Shown here piece by piece: positions 9,249 through 17,535 of a DNA stretch of 64,000 bases. How positions within the stretch are numbered: position 1 is the first letter of the stretch; each line of letters starts with the position of its first letter. The stretch comes from an uncultured Prevotella sp. (lineage in GTDB: Bacteria > Bacteroidota > Bacteroidia > Bacteroidales > Bacteroidaceae): positions 19,724 through 83,723 of the forward strand of contig UQCW01000006.1 in assembly GCA_900539625.1 (NCBI GenBank). The letters run 5' to 3'. The notes beneath the pieces are model-generated. The model did not search any database and was not told the origin of the DNA. It saw only the letters and a program-made list of their open reading frames with translations. Both the position numbers and the translations under genes were made by a program.

Positions 9249-10283
9249 TCAAAGAAGCGTAGGCAGTTTGGAGAATATTTTCTTTCCCTTGGCATAATAT
9301 TGCCACAAGAGAGAGTAGGGCGCAATTTCAGGAACATCGTTGGTCGTTGCTTCCTGCATCAAGCGTTGGCGGTCGGCCTTCAGCTCGCCCTTCCATTGTT
9401 TGAACGCCTTACGCCCTTGGCGTATCGCTTTGGCGTTGGCCACGTCCCCCTTCAAGGCAAACTGCAAGGCCGCCAGATAATCCAGCCAGAAACGCCAGCG
9501 CATCACGCGGCAGAGTTGTTTCTCTGGCAGATTCTTGTAGAGCATGGCCAGATTGTTTCGGAAATTGAGAAACGTTTTTCGCGGATTACCTTGTTCCAGA
9601 GAGGCGCCCCCAACGTGCCACACCTTGCTTTGCGGGATGCACACAATGCGTCGGCCGCGTCGGCGCAGGCGCCAGCAGAGGTCAATTTCTTCCTGATGGG
9701 CAAAGAAGCGGCCGTCGAGTCCGCCCGTTGCACGCCAGTCTTCAGCGCGAATCATCAGAGCCGCCCCTGTGGCCCACAGCACGTCGGCGATGTCGTCATA
9801 TTGCCCTTCATCGTTTTCAACGTCGGCAAAGACGCGTCCGCGGCAGTACGGATAACCATAGATGTCAAGGAAACCTCCCGCCGCGCCCGCATATTCAAAT
9901 CTGTTGCGCTCCTTAAACGAAAGGATCTTCGGTTGGCAGGCCGCCACGTCCTGGTGGTTGTCCATGTATTCCAGCAACGGTTTGAGCCATCCCTCCGACA
10001 CTTCCACGTCGGAGTTCAGCAAGAGGAAAAACTCAGCGTCAGTTTGCTTGAGCGCTTGGTTGTAGCCTTCGGCAAAACCGTAGTTTTTCGGAAGGCGTAT
10101 CTGTTTTATGTCTGGAAATTCGCGTGAGAGCATGTCGCAGGAATCATCGGACGACCCATTGTCTGCCACGATGACTTCGCCGTCTTCGCCCGTGCCTTTA
10201 ACGACAGAGGGCAGAAATTGCCGCATCATGTTGCTGCCGTTCCAATTGAGAATGACAACGGCTACTCTTTTCTGGTTGCTCAT
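9249..10283 (-). CDS. Family 2 glycosyltransferase
   Basis: A 344-residue GT-A fold enzyme. The N-terminus VAVVILNWNGSN and VIVADNGSSDDSCDML form the nucleotide-sugar binding region; LLNSDVEVSEGW carries the metal-binding acidic motif, and FAHQEEIDLCWRLRRRG holds the ED-type catalytic region. This subgroup resembles rhamnosyltransferase-like enzymes that act on lipid-linked or surface glycans, but donor and acceptor are unknown. The start is taken at MSNQKRVAVV rather than the longer frame to 10322. It sits directly downstream of mtaB in a probable operon. Confidence 0.88.
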   Translation of the reverse strand: MSNQKRVAVVILNWNGSNMMRQFLPSVVKGTGEDGEVIVADNGSSDDSCDMLSREFPDIKQIRLPKNYGFAEGYNQALKQTDAEFFLLLNSDVEVSEGWLKPLLEYMDNHQDVAACQPKILSFKERNRFEYAGAAGGFLDIYGYPYCRGRVFADVENDEGQYDDIADVLWATGAALMIRAEDWRATGGLDGRFFAHQEEIDLCWRLRRRGRRIVCIPQSKVWHVGGASLEQGNPRKTFLNFRNNLAMLYKNLPEKQLCRVMRWRFWLDYLAALQFALKGDVANAKAIRQGRKAFKQWKGELKADRQRLMQEATTNDVPEIAPYSLLWQYYAKGKKIFSKLPTLL

Positions 10284-10358
10284 GATCTTTTTGTTGTTCA
10301 ATAATAAAGAGGCCGGCCCCACTTGTCTGTCACTGTTGCCGCCTCTGGGAAAATCAGT

Positions 10359-11702
10359 TTACTTCAGCCTTTCCCCAAGCAGACATTCCCCGTCTTCAGA
10401 GAAATCTCCCAGGCGTATGGTGGAGATGGTGTTGTCGGTCACTTGGTCGGCGGGCATAGACACGCGGATATAGTTGTCCGTGAATCCGTTTAGCCTGTCT
10501 CCGTGTTTCGCATGTTCCCAGAGCACTGGGCGCTCCGTCCCCACATATTTCGCATAGAAAGCGCGGCGTTTCTCTTCCGATAGTGCCAGGAGACGTTGGC
10601 TGCGCTCGTGTTTCGTTTGTGCGTCCACCACGTAGGGAATGTCCAGCGCCTTTGTGCCCGGGCGTTCAGAATAGCTGAATACGTGGAGCTGCGAAATGTC
10701 CAATCCCTTGATAAACCGGTAGGCATCTTCAAAATATTCGTCCGTCTCGCCGCGTGTGCCAACGATGACATCCACACCGATGAAAGCATCCGGCATCATT
10801 TCCTTCACCTTGTTGATCTTGTGTGCGAAGAGCGCCGTGTCGTAGCGTCGGTGCATGAGGCGCAACACGTCGTCGGAACCGCTTTGGAGAGGAATGTGGA
10901 AGTGTGGCATGAAAGCCCGCGACTGCGCACAATATTCAATGATTTCGTCCGTCAGCAAATTCGGTTCGATGCTCGAAATGCGGTAGCGCTCAATGCCTTC
11001 AACATGGTCAAGCGCTTTGACGAGGTCGAAAAACGTCTCCTTCGTCGTGCGCCCGAAGTCGCCGATGTTCACCCCCGTGATCACGATTTCCTTGCCCCCT
11101 TCTTTCGCCACGGCCTCAGCTTGCGCCACCAGCGAAGCGATGGATCCGTTGCGGGAGCGTCCGCGTGCGATGGGGATGGTGCAGTAGGTGCAATAATAAT
11201 TGCAGCCGTCTTGCACCTTCAGAAAATAGCGCGTGCGGTTTCCGCGCGAGCACGACGGGACGAAGGTGGCGATTTCGCGCGTTGGCACAGTGATGGCCTC
11301 GTGGCAGGCTTCGCCTTCAGAGAGCGCCTTCTTCTGCGCCATGCGTTCGCGGATGTAGCGCACCACTTCCCCCTTGTATTCCATGCCAACGACCAAGTCA
11401 ACACCATCGAATCCGGCAATCTCCTCTGGTTTCAGTTGCGCATAGCATCCCATCACCACCACAAAAGCTCCCGGATGTTCACGCGTGAGGCGGTGGATGG
11501 TCTGTCGACACTTGTGGTCGGCCACGTCGGTGACAGAGCAGGTGTTGATGATACATATATCGGCATGCTCCCCCTTTTCAGCGGCACGCACGCCCTGTCG
11601 GGCCAAAGTGTCGCGCAGGGAAGACGTTTCGGCAAAATTGAGTTTACATCCTAACGTGGCATACGCTGCACACAGATTTGTTTCGAGGCTCTCTTCAGTC
11701 AT
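10359..11702 (-). CDS. mtaB: tRNA t6A37 methylthiotransferase MtaB
   Basis: MtaB adds a methylthio group to N6-threonylcarbamoyladenosine-37 of ANN-decoding tRNAs, giving ms2t6A. The 447-residue protein shows the UPF0004 domain with cluster cysteines (TLGCKLNFAE, NTCSVTDVADHKC, MGCYAQ), then the radical-SAM CxxxCxxC in GCNYYCTYCTIPIARG, and a short C-terminal TRAM-like region. The protein is full length. A promoter 165 bp upstream reads TTTA-N19-TAACTTTG on the minus strand. Downstream, the glycosyltransferase begins 75 bp after the stop. Confidence 0.93.
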   Translation of the reverse strand: MTEESLETNLCAAYATLGCKLNFAETSSLRDTLARQGVRAAEKGEHADICIINTCSVTDVADHKCRQTIHRLTREHPGAFVVVMGCYAQLKPEEIAGFDGVDLVVGMEYKGEVVRYIRERMAQKKALSEGEACHEAITVPTREIATFVPSCSRGNRTRYFLKVQDGCNYYCTYCTIPIARGRSRNGSIASLVAQAEAVAKEGGKEIVITGVNIGDFGRTTKETFFDLVKALDHVEGIERYRISSIEPNLLTDEIIEYCAQSRAFMPHFHIPLQSGSDDVLRLMHRRYDTALFAHKINKVKEMMPDAFIGVDVIVGTRGETDEYFEDAYRFIKGLDISQLHVFSYSERPGTKALDIPYVVDAQTKHERSQRLLALSEEKRRAFYAKYVGTERPVLWEHAKHGDRLNGFTDNYIRVSMPADQVTDNTISTIRLGDFSEDGECLLGERLK

Positions 11703-11866
11703 ATATATATAAGTAGATGTTCAAAATTTTGTGTTCATGCACCCCTCCATCCCCTGCATGGCGGCAGAAAAAGGAAGAAAATCAGGCATCCAGCTCCGCA
11801 GCGGGAGAAAAATGCTTTTTAAAAACGGGGCATTTCCCCTCGTTTTGTGCAATTTGAAAGGGAAAG

Positions 11867-11897
11867 CAAAGTTACAATAATATCCTCACGTAGTAAA
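11867..11897 (-). promoter_or_regulatory. Bacteroidota-type promoter of mtaB
   Basis: On the minus strand the -7 box TAACTTTG (11867-11874) follows TTTA (11894-11897) with 19 bp between. The local GTAACTTTGC is also a match to the CTnDOT target consensus. Confidence 0.65.
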
Positions 11898-11996
11898 ATG
11901 ACATGCGGATATTTTTAAATGCACATTGAAAACCAAGTGTTTATGTTCTCCTAATGTTAAAAAACATCCTAAAACGAAAAATATTTCGGGAAACGC

Positions 11997-12027
11997 TTGC
12001 ATGATATTCAAAAGCTCCGTACCTTTG
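11997..12027 (+). promoter_or_regulatory. Promoter of the small lipoprotein gene
   Basis: TTGC (11997-12000) and TACCTTTG (12020-12027) fit the Bacteroidota -33/-7 pattern. The start codon lies 51 bp beyond the -7 box. The rest of 11703-12078 is AT-rich non-coding DNA shared by two divergent promoters. Confidence 0.65.
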
Positions 12028-12078
12028 CACCGTTTTTAAAAAGCAATTGATTGTTTAACTAAAAAAACTTACACAAAA

Positions 12079-12291
12079 ATGAAAAAGTTAGTTTTCATGT
12101 TCGTAGCTATGGCTGCTGTTTCTTTCGCTTCTTGCGGTGGTTCTGAAAATAAGGGTGCTCAGTCTGATTCTGACTCTGTAGCTGCTCCTGCAGTTGAAGA
12201 AGTTGCTTCTGACTCTGACTCTACTGCTACTGCTACTGACAGCAACGCTGTTGAAGCTCCTGCTGCTGAAACTGAAGCTGCTGCTCAGTAA
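12079..12291 (+). CDS. Small acidic low-complexity lipoprotein
   Basis: A 70-residue protein with an N-terminal signal (MKKLVFMFVAMAAVSFASC) ending in a lipobox-like FASC, so Cys19 is the likely lipidated residue. The rest is almost only Ala, Ser, Asp, Glu, Thr and Val, with SDSDS twice, and has no basic residue after Lys25. It is probably a disordered, acidic, membrane-anchored peptide. A clear promoter and a clear terminator frame it as a single-gene transcript, and A/T-ending codons suggest high expression. No family or function is recognised. Confidence 0.75.
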   Translation: MKKLVFMFVAMAAVSFASCGGSENKGAQSDSDSVAAPAVEEVASDSDSTATATDSNAVEAPAAETEAAAQ

Positions 12292-12348
12292 TTAGCAAAA
12301 GGCTAACAGCCTAATTGTTTACGCATAGCGCGAACAATGAGAGAATTG

Positions 12349-12380
12349 AAACCTGTGGACGTATGTTCGCAGGTTTTTTT
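12349..12380 (+). terminator. Terminator of the small lipoprotein gene
   Basis: AAACCTG (12349-12355) pairs with CAGGTTT (12370-12376), followed by a run of T. Confidence 0.85.
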
Positions 12381-12502
12381 CTGTCCTTACGTCAGCTGGA
12401 CTTTCGGGTAAGACGTTGTTGGGAGACGCGCTTGAAATTTAGGCTTGAAAGAATGGTTTGGCAGAAAGGCAGTAGAGGTGTCAGTTCAAGACCTATGCCA
12501 TT

Positions 12503-12612
12503 CAGCGAACGCGGGAGCAGATGCAAGCGTGTCTGGGAGCAGATTCGGTCGCGTCTGGGTGCAGGTTCGGTCGCGTCTGGGAGCAGATTCGGTCGTGTCT
12601 GGGACGATGTTC
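12503..12612. repeat. Tandem repeat, about 5 x 22 bp
   Basis: Four exact-length 22 bp units start at 12525, 12547, 12569 and 12591, with the shared core CGTCTGGGAGCAGATTC; a diverged fifth unit precedes them at 12503. Units abut without spacers. It lies in the 580 bp gap between the lipoprotein gene and ilvC; the gap otherwise holds two terminators and a palindromic repeat but no credible gene. Confidence 0.85.
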
Positions 12613-12756
12613 GCTGACAAGTACGGAATTTGTATTGTCCGTCTATCGAATTTGTTTTCAGCTCTACCAATATTAAAGGTCAATTCCATTTCCATAAAGC
12701 ATCGCCGATGGGGCATGACTCCGAGTTTGCTGTGTTCTTGGGATGATAGAATAAAA

Positions 12757-12792
12757 AAAGACTGCCTGTCCACACTGGATAGGCAGTCTTTT
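12757..12792 (-). terminator. Terminator of the ilv operon
   Basis: AAAAGACTGCCT (12757-12768) pairs with AGGCAGTCTTTT (12781-12792). On the minus strand a T-rich run follows. It ends transcription about 80 bp after the ilvC stop. Confidence 0.85.
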
Positions 12793-12813
12793 AGTGTTTT
12801 ATATAGTCATGAG

Positions 12814-12875
12814 GCTTAGTGATGGTGAGTGAAAGCGTCTCAAAATAGATCAGCTAATCGTTTCACCATTACTTA
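12814..12875. repeat. Palindromic dispersed repeat, copy 1 (after ilvC)
   Basis: A left arm CTTAGTGATGGTGA faces a right arm TTTCACCATTACTTAG across about 30 bp. The right arm includes the ilvC stop codon. It belongs to the family described under findings (TAAGTAATGGTGAAA on the minus strand). Confidence 0.6.
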
Positions 12876-13916
12876 GTTGTTTTCAGGACGCAATTTGCGA
12901 ACCGTTTCGCCAGTGCGCCACATTTCGCTTTCGTGGAGCGCCTTCAGTTCTTTCTGGAGCTTTTCGCGATAGTCGGGCTTTGAGTTGCTGTCGATGGAGA
13001 TTTGGGCTTCATTGCCGGTAACGACACTCTGATAGAGCTTTTCCATGACAGGTTTGATGGCATCGTGGAACGGGCCCATCCAGTCGAGCGCACCGCGCTG
13101 TGCGGTGGTAGAGCAGTTGGCGTACATCCAGTCCATACCGTTTTTGCCAATCATCGGAATCAATGACTCGGTGAATTCTTCAACAGTTTCGTTGAAAGCT
13201 TCAGAAGGCGTGTGGCCGTGTTCGCGGAGCGTTTCGTATTGCGCGAGGAACAAACCCTGAACAGCTCCCATCAGCGAACCGCGTTCGCCAGTCAGGTCGC
13301 TTGTGGCTTCACGCTTGAAGGTGGTTTCGAAAAGATAACCCGAACCGATGCCGATGCCGAAGGCCAACACTTTTTCCAGGGCGTGGCCAGAGTGGTCTTG
13401 ATAGACAGCGTATGAAGAGTTCAAACCGCGGCCTTCCAAGAACATGGTGCGCAATGATGTGCCGGAACCCTTCGGTGCCACCATGATGACGTCAACGTCG
13501 GCGGGAGGAACAACGCCCGTGCGGTCGCTCCAGTTGATGGCGAAGCCGTGAGAGAAATAGAGCGTCTTGCCAGCGGTCAGATATGGTTTGAGAGTGGGCC
13601 ACAGTTGCATTTGGGCTGCGTCGGAAAGTAGCATGCAAATGATGGTGCCCTTTTGGGCGGCTTCTTCCAAGGAGAAGAGTGTTTCGCCTGGAACCCAGCC
13701 GTCGGCCACGGCCTTGTCGAAGGTCTTGCCCTGACGCTGGCCAACGATGACGTTGAAACCATTGTCGCGGAGGTTGCAAGCCTGTCCAGGACCCTGTACG
13801 CCATAGCCCAAAACGGCAATCGTTTCGTTTTTCAGCACCTCACGTGCCTTTTCCAGTGGGAACTCTTCACGTGTCATCACTTCTTCGATGACACCTCCAA
13901 AATTCATTTTAGCCAT
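12873..13916 (-). CDS. ilvC: Ketol-acid reductoisomerase
   Basis: IlvC isomerises and reduces acetolactate (or acetohydroxybutyrate) to the dihydroxy acid with NAD(P)H and Mg2+, the second common step of valine and isoleucine synthesis. The 347 residues include the Rossmann motif GYGVQGPGQ, NVIVGQRQGKTF, APKGSGTSLRTMF, and the C-terminal acidic metal-binding helices (TSDLTGERGSLMGAVQGLF, NETVEEFTESL). Full length and intact. It is the last gene of the minus-strand ilvD-B-N-thioesterase-C cluster. Confidence 0.96.
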   Translation of the reverse strand: MAKMNFGGVIEEVMTREEFPLEKAREVLKNETIAVLGYGVQGPGQACNLRDNGFNVIVGQRQGKTFDKAVADGWVPGETLFSLEEAAQKGTIICMLLSDAAQMQLWPTLKPYLTAGKTLYFSHGFAINWSDRTGVVPPADVDVIMVAPKGSGTSLRTMFLEGRGLNSSYAVYQDHSGHALEKVLAFGIGIGSGYLFETTFKREATSDLTGERGSLMGAVQGLFLAQYETLREHGHTPSEAFNETVEEFTESLIPMIGKNGMDWMYANCSTTAQRGALDWMGPFHDAIKPVMEKLYQSVVTGNEAQISIDSNSKPDYREKLQKELKALHESEMWRTGETVRKLRPENN

Positions 13917-14062
13917 TTGATTCTTGTTTTAAAAGATTCATGATATACCATTGATGCTATTGAACCCAGTTCCCGAACGGGGGATTCAACGGGGCAATGG
14001 CGTTGAAAAATAGTTGGTTTTTTTATTGCGAGGATTGCAGCCTCTGTTTAACCAGTTGCCAA

Positions 14063-14848
14063 TTAGAAAGTGATGGCCGCCTTCACCACGGGGATGCGCC
14101 CTTCTTCTTTGCGTATTTCCACCAGGGTGGCGTCGCCTTTGGCCGATGGTTCTTGATAGAACTGCAAGAAGTCGTCAGCATAGGCTTCTGCGCTGTAGGC
14201 CACTTCAAGGCGCTTGACGGGCGACGCTTCAAACTGCTTGGCAGGGAAGAGGTCGAGCATCATTTCGATGTAGCGGATTGAGTTGACGTGTCCGTTGATG
14301 TCGAGGTCCGTGTAGTAAGCCTGGCGGGTTCGCACGGCGTTTTCCGTGTTCTTCAGGCGGATGCGTCCTGGTCCGGCGATGGGAATCTCCTTATCAATCA
14401 GTGCGCTGGAGAATCCGCCGTTGGGCAGTTCGGCCAAATCCATAGGCTGTCTTGACGTGGTGTCAATCAGTGCCCAGGTGCTGAAGGCATAGCCGTAGAC
14501 CTTTCCCGTCTGGGGATTGGTGATGGCGAAGAGGCGGTCGGTGAACTGTCTGTAAATGCGGTTTACCCACGTTTCAATCACATAGTGCTCGCCCGTTGTC
14601 GGCATTTCTTCCATTTCAATCACCAGGCGCGAGAGCACCCAGGCGTGGTGTGACTTCTGCATGTCGTCGTAGCCGAAGCCGTGTTGGCCAGCGTGGAGAC
14701 TGGCGCAGCGGAGAAGATGGTTGCCGAGGAAATGCCAAGAGAGGCGTCCTGTGTAGTCTTCAGAAAACGGTTCAACCACAAAAGGGAAAATCCCTCCTCG
14801 CGGGTCGCCTTTCAGATAGGTGTTTTCGGCGGGTATCGTGTTGTGCAT
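14063..14848 (-). CDS. Acyl-ACP thioesterase within the ilv operon
   Basis: A 261-residue double hot-dog protein of the bacterial/plant acyl-ACP thioesterase (FatA/FatB-like) family, which releases fatty acids from acyl carrier protein. Landmarks are RCASLHAGQHGFGYDDM, WVLSRLVIEMEEMP, and the second hot-dog with YYTDLDINGHVNSIRYIEM, where Asn and His form part of the catalytic set in this family. The frame reaches 14896 through a palindromic repeat; MHNTIPAENTYLKGDP is the likelier start. It sits between ilvN and ilvC, hinting at a link between branched-chain precursors and fatty acid release, which is inference. Confidence 0.88.
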   Translation of the reverse strand: MHNTIPAENTYLKGDPRGGIFPFVVEPFSEDYTGRLSWHFLGNHLLRCASLHAGQHGFGYDDMQKSHHAWVLSRLVIEMEEMPTTGEHYVIETWVNRIYRQFTDRLFAITNPQTGKVYGYAFSTWALIDTTSRQPMDLAELPNGGFSSALIDKEIPIAGPGRIRLKNTENAVRTRQAYYTDLDINGHVNSIRYIEMMLDLFPAKQFEASPVKRLEVAYSAEAYADDFLQFYQEPSAKGDATLVEIRKEEGRIPVVKAAITF

Positions 14849-14870
14849 GTTTAGGTTTATGATTTTAGGG

Positions 14871-14902
14871 GATGGTGAAAAAAAATCTTTCACCATTACT
14901 TA
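14871..14902. repeat. Palindromic dispersed repeat, copy 2 (before thioesterase)
   Basis: GATGGTGAAA and TTTCACCAT form a tight hairpin with a short A/T loop, and the right side continues as CACCATTACTTAGG. It lies in the ilvN-thioesterase gap and creates a false upstream ATG for the thioesterase. Confidence 0.65.
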
Positions 14903-14972
14903 GGAAGTGCAGTAAGACAATCCCCTTATGAGATGTTCGATGAAAACCAGTGGTTGCCACGGGACACCTGGT

Positions 14973-15590
14973 CTACACCAGGTTGCTACGCAGCCGGCGA
15001 TATTGCTCGTCGCGGAGTTCCAGATATTCAGAAAACTCTTCGCGGTGGCTCTTGGTGACGGCAATGACGCCCGAACTGACAAACTGCAGGAGGCAGTTGA
15101 ACGCCTTCAGTTTTTCGTAGAGCGTGCGGATGCCTTGCGGAAGCCCCTCCTTCGAGACGATGGAGTAGGTGGCGTTCACTTCAACGATTTTGCTGTCGTG
15201 GAGGCGGATGGCTTTGGAAATCTCTTTGTTTTCCAAGAGTTTTGCCGTCGCAATCTTGTAGAGCGCCTGCTCCATGATGTAGACATCGTCGTTGGTGTGG
15301 TATTCCGCCTTTATCACGTCGATTTTCTTTTCAATCTGCTTGGTGAGCGTTCGTATCGTGGCTTCGTCTGAATAGCAGGTGATGGTGTAGCGGTGGATGT
15401 GCTCAATGCCCGATGGCGACACGTTGAGGCTTTCAATGTTCAGTTGTCTACGCGTGAAGGCGTTGGTCACTTGGTTGAGCACGCCCGCCAGGTTTTCAGA
15501 GAAGATGATGAGCGTGTAGAGCGTCTTGCCTTTTTCTGCGTCATTTTCCTCTGTGGATATGTTGGGGGATGTGTTGTTATCTTGACTCAT
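14973..15590 (-). CDS. ilvN: Acetolactate synthase small (regulatory) subunit
   Basis: IlvN binds the IlvB catalytic subunit and mediates feedback inhibition by branched-chain amino acids through its ACT domain. The ACT domain is seen as TLIIFSENLAGVLNQVTNAF and RRQLNIESLNVSPS, followed by RYTITCYSDEATIRTLTKQI. A second C-terminal domain has VEVNATYSIVSKEG. Length is 205 residues from MSQDNNTSPN; an upstream ATG at 15635 would add 15 residues. It lies 127 bp after ilvB in the same operon. Confidence 0.92.
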   Translation of the reverse strand: MSQDNNTSPNISTEENDAEKGKTLYTLIIFSENLAGVLNQVTNAFTRRQLNIESLNVSPSGIEHIHRYTITCYSDEATIRTLTKQIEKKIDVIKAEYHTNDDVYIMEQALYKIATAKLLENKEISKAIRLHDSKIVEVNATYSIVSKEGLPQGIRTLYEKLKAFNCLLQFVSSGVIAVTKSHREEFSEYLELRDEQYRRLRSNLV

Positions 15591-15663
15591 GAGATGGTGT
15601 TCGAATTGTTTCTTGCAAGAGGGAATCGGTTTCAAACTCCCTCAGAATTGCTCAAGTTACTTG

Positions 15664-15722
15664 TTTAAGTGATGGTGGTCAAAAAAATCTTATATTCTGA
15701 CCATCCACTTGCCGTTACTAAA
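15664..15722. repeat. Palindromic dispersed repeat, copy 3 (ilvB-ilvN gap)
   Basis: AAGTGATGGTGGTCA faces TGACCATCCACTT, then GCCGTTACTAAA follows, overlapping the ilvB stop codon. This copy is more diverged than copies 1 and 2. Confidence 0.5.
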
Positions 15723-17439
15723 CCGTGAGAAGCATGTCGTCGACATCGTGTCCGGGGCAGCACATCGGCAAAACGTTGTCTTCCTCCATGACCGCAACCT
15801 GCAAGAGGAAGGGGCCAGGGGTGGCCAGCATCTCGATGATGGCCGATTCGAGGTCGGCGCGTTCAGTGACGGTGCGTACGGGGATGTCGTATGCTTCCGC
15901 AATCTTCTCGTAGTTGGGGTTCATCATGGGGGTGAACGAATAGCGATGGCGGAAGAACAGGGCTTGCCATTGGCGCACGTTGCCCAGATAATTATTGTTG
16001 AGCAGAATGATTTTCACGGGAGTGCGTTGCTCCATGATGGTGCCAAACTCTTCGATGGTCATTTGCAAACCGCCGTCTCCAATGAAAAGACAGACGGTGC
16101 GGTCTGGGGCACCGAAGGTGGCTCCGATGGCGGCGGGAAGTCCGAACCCCATCGTTCCCATTCCGCCAGAGGTGACAACACTGCGGCCTTGAGAGAACTT
16201 GAAATAGCGTGCTGAAAACATCTGGTTTTGACCGACGTCGGTCACCATGATGGCCTTGTTTTGCGTGATTTCCGTGACGTTGCGAATCACCTCCGCCATG
16301 CGCAGCGGACCGTCTTCCGGGTGGGTTTGCGGCTGAATGACAAGGCGCTCCTCTTCTTTGTCGTAAGGACGGAAGCTCTCGCGCCAATCTTTGTGTTCCC
16401 GTTTCTCCAGCAGGGCCGTCACTTCGCGCAGCGTCTCTTTGCAGTTGCCAAGCACCGCCACGTCGACCTGCACGTTTTTGTTGATTTCAGAGGGGTCGAT
16501 GTCGAAATGAATTTTCTTGGCTTGCTGAGCATAGGTGGAGAGTTTGCCAGTGATGCGGTCGTCGAAACGCATGCCGACGGCGATGAGCAAATCACATTTC
16601 TGCGTGTTTTTGTTTGCTCCCAAACTGCCGTGCATGCCGAGCATGCCCACGTTGAGCGGATGGCAGGAGGGCAGAGCCGAAAGACCGAGGAGCGTGCATC
16701 CGGCAGGTGCTCCTGCTTTTTCGATGAAAGTCCGCAGTTCTTCGCGTGCGTCGCCCAGTTCAACGCCCTGTCCGACAAGCACCAGTGGGCGCTCGGCCTC
16801 GTTGATCAGTTTGGCGGCTTCTTCAATGCTGGCGCGGCTGGTGGCAGGCACAGGCACATAGCTACGTATGTAGTCAACTTTCGCTGGCATGTATGTTGCC
16901 TTTTCTGTTTGTGCGCTCTTCGTGAAATCGAGCACCACGGGGCCCGGACGGCCGCTACGTGCGATGTAGAATGCGCGGCTCACGGCCCAGGCCACGTCTT
17001 TGGCGGAGCGTATCTGGTAGGTCCATTTGCAGATGGGTTGCATCACGTCGACCACATCGCATTCCTGGAAGGCGTCAGAGCCGAGCATTTGTGCGGCAAC
17101 CTGACCTGTGATGACAACAATCGGCGTGCTGTCCATCATGGCGTCGGCCACGCCGGTGACCGTGTTGGTGGCTCCCGGACCGCTCGTGACCAGGCATACG
17201 CCAACTTCACCGCTGACACGCGCAAAGCCTTCAGCGGCGTGGGTGGCGGCCTGTTCGTGACGCACGAGAATGTGGTTGAGGCGGTCGCGGTAGTCATAGA
17301 GTGCATCATACACAGGCATGATGGCGCCTCCGGGATAGCCGAAAAGCGTTTTCACCCCTTCGTCAACGAGCGAGCGCATCAATATTTCTGCTCCCGTTAT
17401 GGGAGTTTCTGATTGTGGACTATTTATTGGTGTAGGCAT
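15718..17439 (-). CDS. ilvB: Acetolactate synthase large (catalytic) subunit
   Basis: IlvB is the thiamine-diphosphate enzyme that condenses pyruvate with pyruvate or 2-oxobutyrate, the first step of branched-chain amino acid synthesis. The 573 residues show the three domains: N-terminal with VRHEQAATHAAEGFARVSG (catalytic Glu), a middle FAD-type domain, and C-terminal TPP-binding GDGGLQMTIEEFGTIM followed by LLNNNYLGNVRQW. Full length, intact. It follows ilvD by 96 bp and precedes ilvN. Confidence 0.96.
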   Translation of the reverse strand: MPTPINSPQSETPITGAEILMRSLVDEGVKTLFGYPGGAIMPVYDALYDYRDRLNHILVRHEQAATHAAEGFARVSGEVGVCLVTSGPGATNTVTGVADAMMDSTPIVVITGQVAAQMLGSDAFQECDVVDVMQPICKWTYQIRSAKDVAWAVSRAFYIARSGRPGPVVLDFTKSAQTEKATYMPAKVDYIRSYVPVPATSRASIEEAAKLINEAERPLVLVGQGVELGDAREELRTFIEKAGAPAGCTLLGLSALPSCHPLNVGMLGMHGSLGANKNTQKCDLLIAVGMRFDDRITGKLSTYAQQAKKIHFDIDPSEINKNVQVDVAVLGNCKETLREVTALLEKREHKDWRESFRPYDKEEERLVIQPQTHPEDGPLRMAEVIRNVTEITQNKAIMVTDVGQNQMFSARYFKFSQGRSVVTSGGMGTMGFGLPAAIGATFGAPDRTVCLFIGDGGLQMTIEEFGTIMEQRTPVKIILLNNNYLGNVRQWQALFFRHRYSFTPMMNPNYEKIAEAYDIPVRTVTERADLESAIIEMLATPGPFLLQVAVMEEDNVLPMCCPGHDVDDMLLTV

Positions 17440-17535
17440 GAATAATATTCTTTTTGAATGAGGTGTTTTTTTAGAATCCGTGTTTCTGTCTGGTGGGCAG
17501 GAGAGGATTCTTTCTGCCTCTGCGGGGCAAAAAAA

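Noticed and set aside
11865..11874. Second ICE attachment site (GTAACTTTGC) near mtaB
   Set aside because: It matches the target consensus only because that consensus overlaps the ordinary -7 promoter box; surrounding genes are core genome on both sides.
12503..12612. CRISPR array
   Set aside because: Units abut without spacers, only about five copies, no cas genes. The same holds for the other three clusters.
16228..17412. 394-codon frame antisense to ilvB (and similar ones antisense to mtaB, terC, feoAB, exc and the helicase)
   Set aside because: Codon-bias shadows of certain genes; low-complexity His/Val/Arg-rich translations without family features.
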